Shown one piece after another: positions 23,417-36,027 of a DNA stretch of 64,000 bases. Position numbers and translations under genes: made by a program. Within the stretch, counting starts at the first letter, position 1. The number at the start of each line of letters is the position of its first letter. Where the stretch lies: NCBI GenBank assembly GCA_963971425.1, contig OZ020515.1:17624291-17688290 (forward strand). Reading direction: 5' to 3'. The DNA is from Bryoerythrophyllum caledonicum (Eukaryota > Streptophyta > Bryopsida > Pottiales > Pottiaceae). The notes below the pieces were generated by a model. The model saw only the letters and a list, made by a program, of their open reading frames with translations. It was not told the DNA's origin and searched no databases.

Positions 23417-25276
23417 TTAACCCCTAAAGGACCACTTGTCCCCCGGGGTCAAATTGGATTTCAGGCATGTACCTAAAATTCGACAAAAATTCCTTTTGTA
23501 TTGAAAATTTTGCACTAGATTGCCTCTAATAAGAGCCTCGCGGAGGTATTTTTCTTTTTTTTTTTGGATTTCGGTTTTAACGTTAGTACAACTCATAGTC
23601 AAAAATGGGGACTCCGGGCACCTCCAAATTTTTTGACATAAGTTTCTATTGACATTGAGATTTTTCACACATGTAAAGAAAATATCCTTCTTTGAAAATT
23701 TTCAAAAAAAACTCTTGTCTTTAGTGTAAAAAGGCATTTTATTCCAAGTCAAACATTTTCACATATTGTCGGGCAACGTGGGAAAAAAAGTTCATCTTTT
23801 CTACATAAAACCTAGAGATCTTCATATTTTTCACTTTTTATTTTTTCAACAACAATATGTGGTGAAAACCTTCTTATTGACCGTTTGGATTATCATTCAA
23901 ATACATATGTAGTTCACAAGAAAATAAAATGTGAAATGGCAATTTTTGAACCTCCACTCCTTGCACACTTGTTTTGAATATGCTACACCCCTTTTTTACC
24001 TCTAAAAATTGGTGTGTTGGGAAATAACATCATGCTTAAGACAATGGTATAAGATTTAGACCTTGTACAATGCAAAAATTTGATACAAAGTGAAGTCAAA
24101 GTCAGCTGATCTACTCAATGCAGGGAAGAAAATGAACCATTGTTTTGACTTTAAACACTAAAATCTATCAATCCGTGTGGTGGATTGCAACCAAAATTTT
24201 ATGGCATGTTTATATAGAAGTCTTTTTAACCCCTAAAAGACAATTGTCCCAAAACGGGTTTTTTGAGAATTTGGGCAGGTTCCTATGATGTCAATTTTAG
24301 ATATATTTTATTGAAACTTTTTTTGAAGGTGTGGTAATGTTAGAGCTTCATGGGGATCTAATTTATTCATCATTTGGACATTGGAAAAAAAAGATATGAT
24401 GCCCAAAGTAAAAATTCCTACTCGTCGGGCACCTCGGGCAACATAGCAAAAACACTCCATTATTTATGATTTTTTTTTTACAAGAAGCTAATATTATACT
24501 ATTTGGTGATTTTGAAAAAAAAACTACTTTTGGAATTTTTTTCTTTTTTTAAAAGACAATCAAAGATCTCACACCTTTTCGGGCATGGTGCCAAAAAAAA
24601 TTCTTCTTTGCCATATAAAAGATAGAGATTTTGTTTTTTTGTACTTTTAATTTTTTCTTCTTTGAAACGGAGTATGAAACTTCGATTTCACCGTTTGGAT
24701 TTTGAATTTTCGAGATCCACAATTTACAAAAAAATAAAATGCAAATAAGCAAGTTTTAAATCCCTTCTACTTGCAATACTAATTTGAGAATGCTACACAC
24801 TATTATTTCATTTGAAATTTGGGGAAAGTATAGCTTATATGGTCTATTTTTATTTGGTAAAATCTCCTCAAAAGAAAAGATGCAAGAGATATTTTTTCAT
24901 GAGGAAACATAGTGTGCTGATCCTGTTTTGAATGGTCCCAAAATGACTATGTTTTTCATTTCAAATATTATAATCTTCTAATTCATATGGTGAAAAAATT
25001 TGAGAAAATTACCACTTGTTTTTGTCATATTCTAAATTAAGATCTTACGGTTAAAAATAGTAATGGAAGATTTTTTTTACTCTTACCTTCTTGTTTACTA
25101 GAATATGTAGTTTTGAAGTGTTTTTGACAAGGAAATCGCAAAGAATTTTAGGGGTTAAAGATCTTACGGTTGAAAATCCGAAATTCACTTTAAAATGTGA
25201 TTTTCATGTCTCTTTTTGGCAGTGGCAGTTTTGAACTGGTTTTAGAGCGAAAGTGGTCGTGGTCCTTTAGGGGTTT
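23417..25276 (-). mobile_element. TTAA-type MITE interrupted by a second one
   Basis: The left end is TTAACCCCTAAAGGACCAC and the right end cctttaggggTTTAA. Removing the nested element 24226-25158 leaves about 927 bp, close to the 947-bp copy at 27290. Confidence 0.78.
24226..25158 (-). mobile_element. Nested TTAA-type MITE, 933 bp
   Basis: It starts TTAACCCCTAAAAGACAA and ends ttttaggggTTAA. It lies in a TTAA of the outer copy, and TTAA is present on both sides of the insertion. Confidence 0.8.
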
Positions 25277-26370
25277 AAGCCTTTGGGCGGTTGTGGTGTG
25301 AAGCCCCAAAGCCCAAGTCTAAAGTCCAAACCCCATATCATTTGCCAAGATTCCACTCACTTTTTACTACCTGGATGGATTAATTTTTCTGAGATTCTCT
25401 TCTCTCATTCTTTCGCCATGGATTCTAGAAGGGGACGTATTCTTGTTCTACTTTCAATTTTCATGGTAATGAAATATGTTATAGTAGGCATTTTGGCATT
25501 GCAAAAACTTGCAATTTTCCTACATGTCAATTCCTATGCAAAAAACATGAAAAAGATTAGTGAAAATGCTCAAAAATGGCCTTGATAAATCAAATTCAAC
25601 ACACCTTGGGAAGCTCAAACGATAACTGTAATTGCATAAAAGAAGGAGAATGAGACATTAGACATCAAGGAAGGAGATAGGGCTTGGTGGAGAGTGTGTT
25701 GGTTGAATTGGAGGAGCCTAGGGCTCAAATCCCAACGCCGACGGCCTCCATGCCCTCGCAATGGAGGTAAAGGGGGGCCGTGGTGGCCGGCCAAAGGCAA
25801 GGGCCTTTTGGCCTCAAATTGGGCCTCCCGTTGACCTCACAATTATCAAACCTTTCGCAAAATTCAAGGTTTAGGGTTTGAAAATTTTAGACCTAACAAA
25901 AAAAAAATCAAGACCTAACAAATTTAAAAAAAGGAAGACAAACGACCGCTTTCACTCCCTGATAAAAAGAACAGTCATTTTCACTTACGCCAGAAAAAAT
26001 CAGCCAAAAAATTCAGCCTCTTTCATCTAACGGTCCAGATCTTGTCATATTTTGATGATTTAATTGAAAAAATTGATGGACTCTCGAAGGAAGTTTGGAT
26101 CGACTAAAAAGGGCGACTCAAGTTTTACTCTAGAGTCTATTGCCTTGGTGCCAAAACTCTTCCAAAGTACTGCCATGTAGGCACATTGGAAGACGACGAC
26201 CTTTGGACTTTGGCCTTTGGTGTGAAGACTGAGAGGCCGGACTTTGGCCATTCAAGGAATCTCATTGGTGGAAACCGACGAGCTCTTGACCTTGGATTTG
26301 GTGTGAAGCGGCCCTCTAAATATGTAATATCTATTGTACCTACGATATGTCCCAAATGCAATAAGGGAGT
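25277..26370. other. Spacer, no supported gene
   Basis: Short ORFs only. 26130-26340 is GC-richer (ctttggactttggcctttgg) but matches nothing I know. Confidence 0.4.
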
Positions 26371-26380
26371 CGGTAATCAA

Positions 26381-26740
26381 TTAGAAAATAGTGAAGAAGG
26401 ACAAAGGCTCGATAAAAAAACCATTCACTAGAGTTTTTCTAAAAAGTGCTTTCTTAAGAGGTAAGCCAGGAGGAATATGGTGCCAGACCATATGAGATTT
26501 CAAAACGGAAAGATAGAGAGCATGAGGAATTTCATATCCCTTTTTTCTGCTCCAATGAAACGCTTGGCAATTAATGCTCTTGGGCCCTACCCCATGCAAG
26601 CTAAAGGTAATCCATAGTTTCCTAAGTTCTCAAAGAGTTGGCCAATAGTTCCCCCACACCTTTCTCAACCCAAGTCACCATGTGCATGTGGTCCCAGTTA
26701 CTAATATAAGACCCTAACATTCGGGGTGACTATCTAGTTT
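26381..26740 (-). pseudogene. Degenerate repeat-derived coding remnant B
   Basis: Paralogue of the remnant at 22539-22935, read on the minus strand (GVGPKSINCQAFH, then MVWHHIPPGLPLKKALF). Broken and unrecognised. Confidence 0.35.
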
Positions 26741-26802
26741 GTACTGGTGACTTTTAGAAAAACTCTACTCTCAACTCCATCAAATCACTCTTTCTCAACC
26801 CT

Positions 26803-26932
26803 TTAACCCTTTAAGGCCGGGCTAGATATGGCTAATGGTCGAATCTATGAAAGTGAAAGATTTTGCATAATACCATCTACTACACTTGTAGACTTGTCAT
26901 CAACCATAGCCAACCTGACCTTGAAGGGTTAA
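26803..26932. mobile_element. 130-bp MITE, TTAACCCTTTAAGGCC ends
   Basis: It starts TTAACCCTTTAAGGCCGGG and ends ccttgaagggTTAA. TGGCTA and its inverse lie inside each end. It is the shortest complete TTAA-bounded element here and related to the middle element at 62469. Confidence 0.75.
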
Positions 26933-27289
26933 GGACAACACCTACGACCAGGCTTGGGAGATGCCACGAGTGGGTACATTTCATGACGACTGGTCACTAC
27001 AAGCCTCACTATAGTTCACTCGTCAGACTCTAGCACATATCCTCACCACATTCATTAGAAGCGCAAGGATCCAAGGAACTTAAATTAGGTTGCAAATCAA
27101 AGAGGAATGAAGTATCGGTCCACCGATTTGCGAATTAGTGCAAAAGTGACCGCCTATGGGCCTCTTGTCCTTTAAAGGTAAAGAACGAGTAAACTTTAGA
27201 ATATGGGCGAATCTACCAGGGTCATAGATGAAGCAGAAAATCATCAAGGCAATTAATACATTTCATTGTCCGTCCATGGTCACTCGTCC

Positions 27290-28236
27290 TTAACCCCTAA
27301 GGTACCGTGACAGTTTTACACCAAAACCACTTCATAATTGTTGGATTGTAGTGCAATGAACAAAGAAGGAAACAAAAACTTTGATTTCTATTTCTGATCG
27401 TAGGATCTCAATTGAGACTTATTAAGTAATATATCTACAAATTTTCATGAACTTTGACCGCACGGATTGAAAGATTATAGTGTTTGAAGTCAAGCATTTG
27501 GTTCATTTTCTTCCCTGCGTTTAGTGGATCAACATACTTTGACTTCACTTGGTTTCAAATTTTTGCACTACACAAGGTCTAAATCCATTACCATCTTGTT
27601 AAGTATGATGTTAGTTCCTTACACACTAGTTTTTAGAGGTAGAGGACAGGTGTAGCATATTCAAAACACGTGTGCAAGGAGTGGAGGTTCCAAATTTGCC
27701 AATTTCACTTTAATTTTTTTAAACTTAACATTGTTTAGATTGATAATCCAAGTGGTCAATAAGAAGGTTTACACCACATATTGTTGTGGAAAAAATAAAA
27801 AGTGAAAAATATAAAAATATCTAGGTTTTATGTGGAAAAGAAGAAGTTTTTTGGTACCTTGCCCGACAATGAGTGACAATGTGTGAAAATGTTTGACTTG
27901 GGTTGATATGCTATTTTTCACTAAAGACAAGAATTTTTTGACAACATGAAGGGAAACAATATTACTTGCAAGTACTGAAAATCTCACATTCAGTAGAGTG
28001 TCCTAGCAAAAGTTTTTGGAGGTGCCGGAGGTACCCGCTCTCCCCATTTGAAATCCAAAACCCTATAACTTTTTCATCAATTGTCCAATTTAGGAAAAAT
28101 TTGTTTTTCCACAAAGGTTTTGGTAATGCCTTTCTATAGTAAAGATTTCAAAGAGGAATGTTGGAAATTGACACCATAGGAACCTGACCGAACTTTCAAA
28201 AAGCCCATTTTTGACACTTGGTCCTTTAGGGGTTAA
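27290..28236 (+). mobile_element. TTAA-type MITE, 947 bp, near intact
   Basis: It starts TTAACCCCTAAGGTACCG and ends ggtcctttaggggTTAA. This is the best reference copy of the long family. No ORF longer than about 75 codons, so non-autonomous. Confidence 0.85.
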
Positions 28237-31200
28237 ATGGTTGATGTGCTCAAGAGATGATTTACAAGGTGAAAAGAATTATTGGAACAACTCAATCATG
28301 CCACATATCTTCCACCAATATAATGAGAAGGTTTATCTAGCTATTGAATGTTACTTTAATATGCTAAATTACCTTTGCCGTTTGTGCCCAAGTCACCATA
28401 TTTTGGCCACTCACTCTTTAAAATCTCAAATTGATTGCAATCTGTAACAAATTAGATTTGTAACTTTGAAATTTAAATCTCGATGCACATTGCATGCACA
28501 CTTTGCAAAAGTCAAACCATGATTTGGAAATTCAAGAATGCTTGGAATGATTCATAATCAATAATATATACATCAATTTTCTAAAATATAATGGATACCT
28601 AATCATCCAATGCCACATACTATGTGGTATTTTCATACTCATGTAGTGTGATTTTGGTCTACATTGATTGAAGTTTGTCCTTCAAATATTGTTCATTATG
28701 TGATTGTTGGTCTCTCTCATGACATTCACAACTTTTGTTTTGATATGTATAAGCTTTAAAACATCTTTATTTTTAATGAAGTGGGTAGAAATGGAACTAA
28801 CATAATAAATTATGTATTATTCTTTACTGTATATATTGCATGTCAATATGAAACTATTAATTTCTAAAGACCAAAAGTCACAAGGTGGACTTTTGCAATT
28901 GTTGGGCTTGTTCCTACGTTGCAATTTAATTTATGATTCATAAAATTTTGTACAAAGAGATAAGAGTTACATAAGAGCTATATAAATTTCATTCTCATAA
29001 GACCTATAGAATAAAATATTCCATCTTAGAAAATAATTGTCAAAAGTGTGCACTTGGGCAGCTTCAATTTTTTCCCCATGACCCCTCTTAAATACTAGAT
29101 TTCTAGTACAAGAAAGTAACATTAACTGATTGGAGATTGTAAAATCCCTCCGACACTGTAAAACTTTTCAATTTAAGATGAGTCAAGTTTTCTCACCTTT
29201 TCAAAGAAGGTGCACAGTTCTAATTTTAATTCCTCATAAATATTAGGGATCTTCATATTTTCATCATCTGTTTTTTGAAACTTCAAGCATGAACCTTACC
29301 TTTGACACTTGGGATGATCAATCTACAAAAGATGAATTTTAAAATATCAAAATGTGGATTGGTGACTTTTGAACCTTTCTTTATTCCTTAATATTTTGAA
29401 AATGCTTCACTTCTCTGATACCTCAAAAAAATGGTGTACTAAAGAACTAACATCACATACATTACATTGGTTTAAAATCTAGAACTTCTATAATGCAAAT
29501 TTTGAGTCATACCAAGTGAAGTCAAATTCGGTTGACTCCTTTAAGAGTAGAAGAACATCATATGAGTACTGTTACAACAGATTTGCCTAAATACCCCGGT
29601 CAAGCGTTGAACCAAACATCAAGCTCTGGAGGGTGAGGGAGGGTAGGGATAAAACCAACCCCTATTTTTATGTTGGAAGGGGGGCCTATCTGATCAAAGG
29701 GGAGACCTTCAATGGTAAGTTGGGGCCACATGACCCAAATTTGGCAATTTTTTTCCTAAGAAAATCCCCTAGAGCCCCAAAAGTTAGAAGACCATAAAAA
29801 TGGATCCACCCAAGGCTGGGGTAAATAGGGAGAACCGTGTTACAATACTCACGCCAGCCCATGCCCAGCCCACAATAAAAGGACCGTGCTTGCAGCCTTT
29901 ATGACAAGGTATGAACCATCAGTTCCGTGAGTTGTGACCAGCTGTGAAAGTTGAACTTCGGTTTTAAAACTGCAGTTTTTTTAACATGTGGAGCTTTTTC
30001 TGAACAAATTCAGCCAGTTCATCTTCAATCTCACCATACTGTACTGTACACACAACTTGAATGAAATAACTTACAGGACTGTCTGAAGTACAGAGGGCGA
30101 CATGTGTAGTGACAAACTCTACATTGACAACTAATAGTCCTCGGGGTCCAAGTAATAGTTGATGTCATCCGTATACATGTATGACTACCATACGCCACGG
30201 TTATCTGCCTGCTACATTGACCTTAACCCTTAAACGTGAGTATCTACATGCACATATTTTACTGTGTTGGATATGAAAAATGTATTGAAGTTTAGCAAGA
30301 GTTACACCCTTGGATAGAAGATTCTTCAACTAACATATTTCATTTGGAGGTCATTTGAACCTTACCATGATAAAAAACGACACCTTACATGTAGGATACT
30401 ATGACCGCCTTATGATGTTAAAGGGATAATCCACTTCATTGGTTTCTGTCATTTTCAAGTGAACAATCATGACTCCTCAATCTGAGGTAATAGTTGATAT
30501 ACCTACTATCAAATGTAGAGGTTAACCCCTAACGGACTAAGTGTCTCCTCTAAGAGAATTCTTGTCACTTTGATTGCAATTATCTTCAATCCGTACTATC
30601 AAAGTTCACAATTTTTTTACCACATCATCTCATATATTAAGAAGGAGATCCTACCGTTATATTCTAAAAAAGTTCACCCGAGCAATTTTTAATTAATGGA
30701 GTAGTTTTTAATCCACGAGTCACTATCATAATAACGAAGGTATGGAGGGTATGTAAGTAGTGGCACTTTAGCTCTTTGTAAAGTGGTTTAATGCGTACGC
30801 ACGGTTTCCAACTTTTGTAAATCTTGACTTCTTGTCACTATTTTCTATCCTCAAATGTGAAAATATTTCAATTTATCCAATTTCCATAGATATAGGAAAC
30901 CTTCAAGGATGTACAAACCTCCAAGTGCAAACAGACCCTCACATAATTAAGGTAGAGGTTGATATTTCCGTGCAGTTCCAATTGTCGCACTCTACATTCC
31001 AGGGCTGGGTGTCAGAGGCCAACCAGCCTGGCTTCAGAAAGTGTCCAAGCTTGTTCTAATTCCGCCCATGCTTGGGAAAATTGAGAACTTCTGATTGGTT
31101 CGAATTGGTGCACAAGTGCTCTATTTTCAGAATCCAACCTCTCATGAACACCATGACTCTATGAGCGGTTATTGGCCACTCTAGGCCTTCGTTCTTAAAA

Positions 31201-32480
31201 ATTCATAGAAAATTGTAGAAATGCTCAAGAAATGTTTTTTTTTTGGGGATGCCTTTGCAATAGCTTTGCGAAGCATCCAAAAATCATAAATTTTTTCTTT
31301 CACAAGTCTAAATATGCAAACCTGAAATTCGCACGGAAATATCAACCTCTACCTTATGTACTTTGCAAATTGTGTGTAGTACAGATTTATGTACTGTGCA
31401 AATCGTGTACAATACCCTCACAAAGCATAAAGTACGTATACTGTACTGATGTGAGTAGTGTACATAAAACAAGGGTTGAAGAGCTTAGTCCTCTGCTCTT
31501 TTCATGGCTTCTGATCCCTTCTTATCCAAAGTCCTCTGACAGATCTATCAAAACAGGGGAAAAAGCCCCCACACAGTAAAAATACATAAAATATCTGGCA
31601 GCAGCAGAGAAACTCATTGGGCCGACCTAAACCCAACACTCCAAGTAATTTCCCACTTGCCAACAAAAAAAAAACAACCCAAATCAATGAAAACTCTCTG
31701 ACTCAAAACCTTCAACCTTCACAAACCACCCCAAAATCTATCAATATTAATAATAGAATTGGTTTCTGTCCGTGCCGTCAAGCTTACCTACGTGCTCCGA
31801 AGATTTCATGCTTTAACTTTGAGGATTTTATTTTAAATACTTTAACTTTGCAACTTTTATTTAGAACTTTATTTTATGACACTTTTTATCTTAACTTAAG
31901 AAGATTATTACATACTTTACAACACAATGTATTTACCACATCATTCATCTCAGAAAGAGGACAAACACGGATGAGAAGAGGACAAACACGGATGAGAATC
32001 GTCCGAGAGAACGAACGAATATCGGTGAGCTAGAGGACGAACGAATGAATGCCCCGTCGAGTAAAGTCGGAAACAATATTATTTGTGTTCAAAAAAGAGA
32101 AAAGAAAAAGAGGGAAACAAAACAGAGTAAGAAAGAAAAGAAAAGAAGAAGAAGTCGGAAACAATGAGTACAACTCGATGAGAGAGTCAACGCGCTCAAC
32201 AGCTAAACGTGAGTATATGGATGAAAAGACGCAATATTGAACTTCACAATGGATGAGAAAGACGGGTGAATGGATGAAAAGTATGGGTGCGGCTCTCATA
32301 ATGCAGAGGGACCTCGGACGGACGGCGGGGATTGGCTGCGACGCCCAGCTCTCCCAGTTGACTCGCCCGCGCGCGCTCCCGGCCGTCGGATGGGGAGCCC
32401 CACACGAAGTGAGATCCTGGAATTTCGAATCTCATAACGCCCCTGTTTAGCCATAACCCCCCAATCCTTGCGGCTAGTTG
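28237..32480. other. Repeat-rich spacer
   Basis: No gene is supported. About 28860-29580 is an old, diverged minus-strand copy of the long TTAA MITE. 29580-29832 is an inverted copy of the repeat at 20635. 30223-30430 is a TTAACCCTTAAACG fragment. A lone TTAACCCCTAA end sits at 30522. A 21-bp unit (agaggacaaacacggatgag) is doubled near 31957-31998. Confidence 0.5.
32300..32480 (+). promoter_or_regulatory. CpG-rich promoter region of the PMT gene
   Basis: GC content rises sharply here after AT-rich repeats. An inverted CCAAT box (attgg, about 32328) and several CGCGCG runs precede the presumed 5'-UTR exon. No clear TATA box. Confidence 0.4.
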
Positions 32481-32647
32481 TTATTATTTGTAAGCAGTAG
32501 TTCAAAGTTAGTCTCCGACATCTCTCAGGAGCTTCCAGTCGGTTTTTCAGAGCCAGCCTCAGGTGCTTTCTCAGGTGGGTTCCCTGTTCGCTCAATATTC
32601 AGGTCTGTGGAATGTTGCCCTTGCCAGCTTTGTTTGGTCCTAGTGTT

Positions 32648-32756
32648 TTTTTTTTGGAAGCAAAACAAACACCAGGTTTGATTGCAAAAAAGTCACAAGT
32701 ACAGACCGGAGTGCCAGTTCCGGCAACACCAAAAAGCCTCAGGACTCAGAACTAAC
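32648..32756 (-). mobile_element. 109-bp retroposon with 16-bp target duplication
   Basis: The insert is flanked by perfect 16-bp direct repeats gtttggtcctagtgtt (32632-32647 and 32757-32772). It begins with a T run, i.e. a poly(A) tail on the minus strand. This is target-primed retroposition: a SINE or a 5'-truncated LINE end. It sits in the presumed 5'-UTR intron of the PMT gene. Confidence 0.8.
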
Positions 32757-32763
32757 GTTTGGT

Positions 32764-32890
32764 CCTAGTGTTGTTGCAGTTTCTAGTTTTTTTCCTCCCG
32801 GTGCCAGTGTTGCAGTTTCTAGATTTGTCTGGTGCTACTGTTGGAGTTTCTAGTTTGTCTGGTGCTAGTGTTGCGGTTATTAGTTTGCTG
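32764..32890 (+). repeat. Short tandem repeat in 5'-UTR intron
   Basis: Three to four imperfect units of about 36-40 bp carrying ggtgctagtgttg and gtttctagtttg. Confidence 0.6.
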
Positions 32891-33238
32891 CGTTGACTAG
32901 GTTTCTTCAGGTGTGCTGTCGTTGCTTTTAGAGCCTGGGAAGTGGGATACTGTGGAGAGGGGATGGTTTGAGAGTGAGAAGAGAGTCTTGGCCTTTGGGG
33001 TGGGATTTGGTAGAGGAAGCTGAGGACGTGGTAGTTTGCTTCTAGTTATGATCTAGAAGTTTACCGGCATGAATTCATGGTTTGGCATCGCAAGATCTGT
33101 GAGTGTGAGTACATGTCGAACTTTACATTCGGTTCTTAGTTCATGTGATGTTCATGTTCTGGAAACGAGGAACTGTTTGAATGCATCTAACGAGGTGATG
33201 ACGGCGCTGCAGGTGGTGAGCGTTTCGGAGGCGACGCG

Positions 33239-35223
33239 ATGAAGGAGAACACGACCAGGCCGGGCCAGTACGGCATGTTCGGCCTCGGCAAGAACCTGGT
33301 GTCCATGGCGGTCATGGTGCTGGCCCTCTGCGCCGCCTCGTTCTACCTCGGGGGTGCCTACTACGGCATCCCGGACAACAGTGGCGGATTCGACAGAGCC
33401 GGATGCATGCCCTTGCAGAAGGTGGAGGCTTTCCCGGAGTGCAACCTCACTACGCAGGACATGACTCCCTGTACCGACCCTAAGGCAAGCGTCGGAGACG
33501 AGAGAGAGAGAGAAAGAGCGGGGGGGAGAAGAGATCTCTAACTTTGTTGTGGGCTTTCCTTGCAGAGATGGAACCGGTACCCGAAGCAGAGGCTAGCGTT
33601 TCGCGAGCGACATTGTCCTCCTCGCTCTGAGCGGCTGCAGTGCCTGATTCCTCCTCCCGAAGGCTACAAGGCGCCCATCCCGTGGCCCAAGAGCAGAGAC
33701 GAGTGCTGGTACAAGAACGTGCCGTATGAATGGATCAACAGCGTGAAGGCGAACCAGAACTGGTTGAAGAAGAAGGGCGAGAAGTTCATCTTCCCCGGAG
33801 GTGGTACCATGTTCCCCAATGGTGTCAGCGAGTATGTGGATCGCCTCGCAGAGCTCTTGCCAGGCATCAAGGACGGCACCATCCGCACTGCTCTTGACAC
33901 GGGATGCGGGGTACGGTCGCGCGTTCTCAGTGCATCCTTGCGAGAGTTGGTGATGGGTTTCTGGTTGTGAGAGAATTTGATGCAAGAGCCTTTCTCACAG
34001 AGGCGTTGTGTGTTTTGCAGGTTGCTAGTTGGGGAGGCGACTTGCTCGACAGAGGCATCCTTACAATGTCGCTCGCGCCGCGTGACAACCATGAAGCGCA
34101 GGTGCAGTTCGCGCTGGAGCGTGGAGTGCCAGCAATGCTGGGGATTATTTCCACGCAAAGGATGCCGTACCCGTCGAACTCGTTCGACATGGCGCACTGC
34201 TCTCGCTGCCTGATCCCCTGGACGGAGTTCGGCGGCGTGCTTCTGATGGAGATTGACCGCGTGCTGCGCCCGGGGGGCTTCTGGGTGCTGTCCGGCCCGC
34301 CCATCAACTACCAGCAGCACTGGAAGGGGTGGGAATCCTCCGAGGAAGCGGAGAAGACGCTCCTCGACAAGATCGAGAAGCTCCTCGGCGACATGTGCTA
34401 CAAGAAGTACGCCATGAAAGGGGACCTCGCCGTCTGGCAGAAGCCGCAAGACAGCGCCTGCTACGAGGATCGCAACGACGACGTGTACCCGCCGATGTGC
34501 GACGACGCGATCGAGCCGGACGCGGCGTGGTACGTCCCCATGCGCCCCTGCGTGGTGCCTCAGCACGCCGGGATGAAGACGCTCGCTGTGGGCGCCACCC
34601 CGAAATGGCCCGAGCGCCTCCTGACCCCGCCCGACCGCCTGCGTATCACGCACGGCACGAGCGCGGGCCGCTTCAACGACGACACCAAGCTCTGGAAGGG
34701 CCGCGTGAAGCACTACAAGCGCCTGGTGCCAGAACTCGCCCGCTCCGGCGGCGTGATCCGCAACGTGATGGACATGTACACGGCCTTCGGCGGATTCGCC
34801 GCGGCGCTCAACGACGACAAGGTGTGGGTCATGAACGTGAACTCGCCGTACGCACCCAACACGCTCGGCATCGTGTACGACCGCGGGCTCATCGGCACCT
34901 ACAACGACTGGTGCGAGGCGTTCTCCACGTATCCGCGCACCTACGACCTTCTCCACGTCGCGGGCCTGTTCTCTGAGGAGGGCCACCGCTGCGAGATGAA
35001 GGATGTGATGCTGGAGATGGACAGGATTCTGCGCCCGGGCGGAATCGTGATTGTGCGCGACGGGCACGCGTACCTCGAGCAGGCCAATCTGCTCGCGACG
35101 GCCATGCGGTGGAAGTGCACTCGCCATGACACCGATGTCGGCCCTGAGGATAGCGATGGGTTGCTCATCTGCAGGAAATCCTTCTGGCAGAGCAAGGAAG
35201 CCAACAGCGGCGACGAGGAGTGA
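33239..35223 (+). CDS. PMT-type methyltransferase (pectin, Golgi)
   Basis: Three coding exons, 33239-33484, 33566-33910 and 34021-35223, give 597 residues, the usual PMT length. The protein is type II: a short N-terminus, one membrane helix near residues 18-42, then a lumenal domain. The SAM-binding region is DTGCGVASWGGDLLDRG, split by intron 2. PRDNHEAQVQFALERG, HCSRCLIPW and RPGGFWVLSGPP follow. The second half has RNVMDMYTAFGGFAAAL and YDLLHV, as in Arabidopsis PMT2/PMT20-like proteins. Family members act in the Golgi in homogalacturonan methyl-esterification; the exact substrate here is inferred. Intron 1 uses a GC donor (AAG|GCAAGC) with a normal AG. Intron 2 is GT-AG. A further 5'-UTR intron probably ends at cag|GTGG (33213). 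GC-rich third positions create a long antisense shadow ORF. Confidence 0.95.
33485..33565 (+). other. GC-AG intron of the PMT gene
   Basis: The donor AAG|GCAAGC fits the known GC-AG consensus. The reading frame and conserved CTDPK-RW junction require exactly this splice. It contains a short GA microsatellite. Confidence 0.85.
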
Positions 35224-36027
35224 AAACCCTCACCCCCATCTCCGAATCACCTCCACTCTTCCGAGAGACACGAGAATATGCCCACCACAACCGATCAAAG
35301 CCGCCATCACTCCGTCGCCATGATCAGTTAGGGTTTGTACATCTTCGGTAGCAGACCAAGAGCCATAGGACACTCCTTAGTTTCCATTATTTTCTTACAT
35401 TACGACGACGATGAGGAGCTCTCTGTATCCTCGAATTCATATAATCCAATTCCGTCCACGATATCTGTGGATGGCGCACTCAATCCAGTCTCTTGCAATC
35501 TTGGATGGTGTTCAAATCTGGCATTTCGAGAAGGAATCATTCGAAGGCGTCATCCGTTTACTGTTGTATTGGCTTGCTTATTCTTTCCTCACAAATTGTG
35601 AATTGCATTATTACAGAATCTGCTTGAGAATATGCTGCGATGCCACAACATTCTACGATACGTGTTTGCCCCAGTTTCGATTCGCGCCTGAGAATTAGCG
35701 ACTTGAGGAGAATTGTTGACTGGGCTCCTGTGGCGTGCGGCAACCGCTGCACTTGGGTTCACGTAACCTCCGCAGTGGATTGATAGATTTGCAGTAGCCG
35801 AAACGCAGAAGGAGCGTGCTCGATTGATGGTCTAGAGAATAACCTTGCCATGAAACCAGTCTACTTTTGAAGGAATGTACGTCGATCGAGAGGATGATGT
35901 CCAATCCTCGCAAACACATGTTGGGGATGTCTGATTCGGGGACCTTTGGGGTCGAGGTTTCCGATTCTGCGAGATGAGAGTTAGTTTCGTGATTTGAGGG
36001 AGGATTGCGCATCTTTGGGAGGCAGCC

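Noticed and set aside
33664..35127. 487-codon antisense ORF over the PMT gene
   Set aside because: It is a shadow of GC-rich third positions on the other strand; its Arg/Val/His-rich translation matches no family, while the sense strand is a clear PMT.
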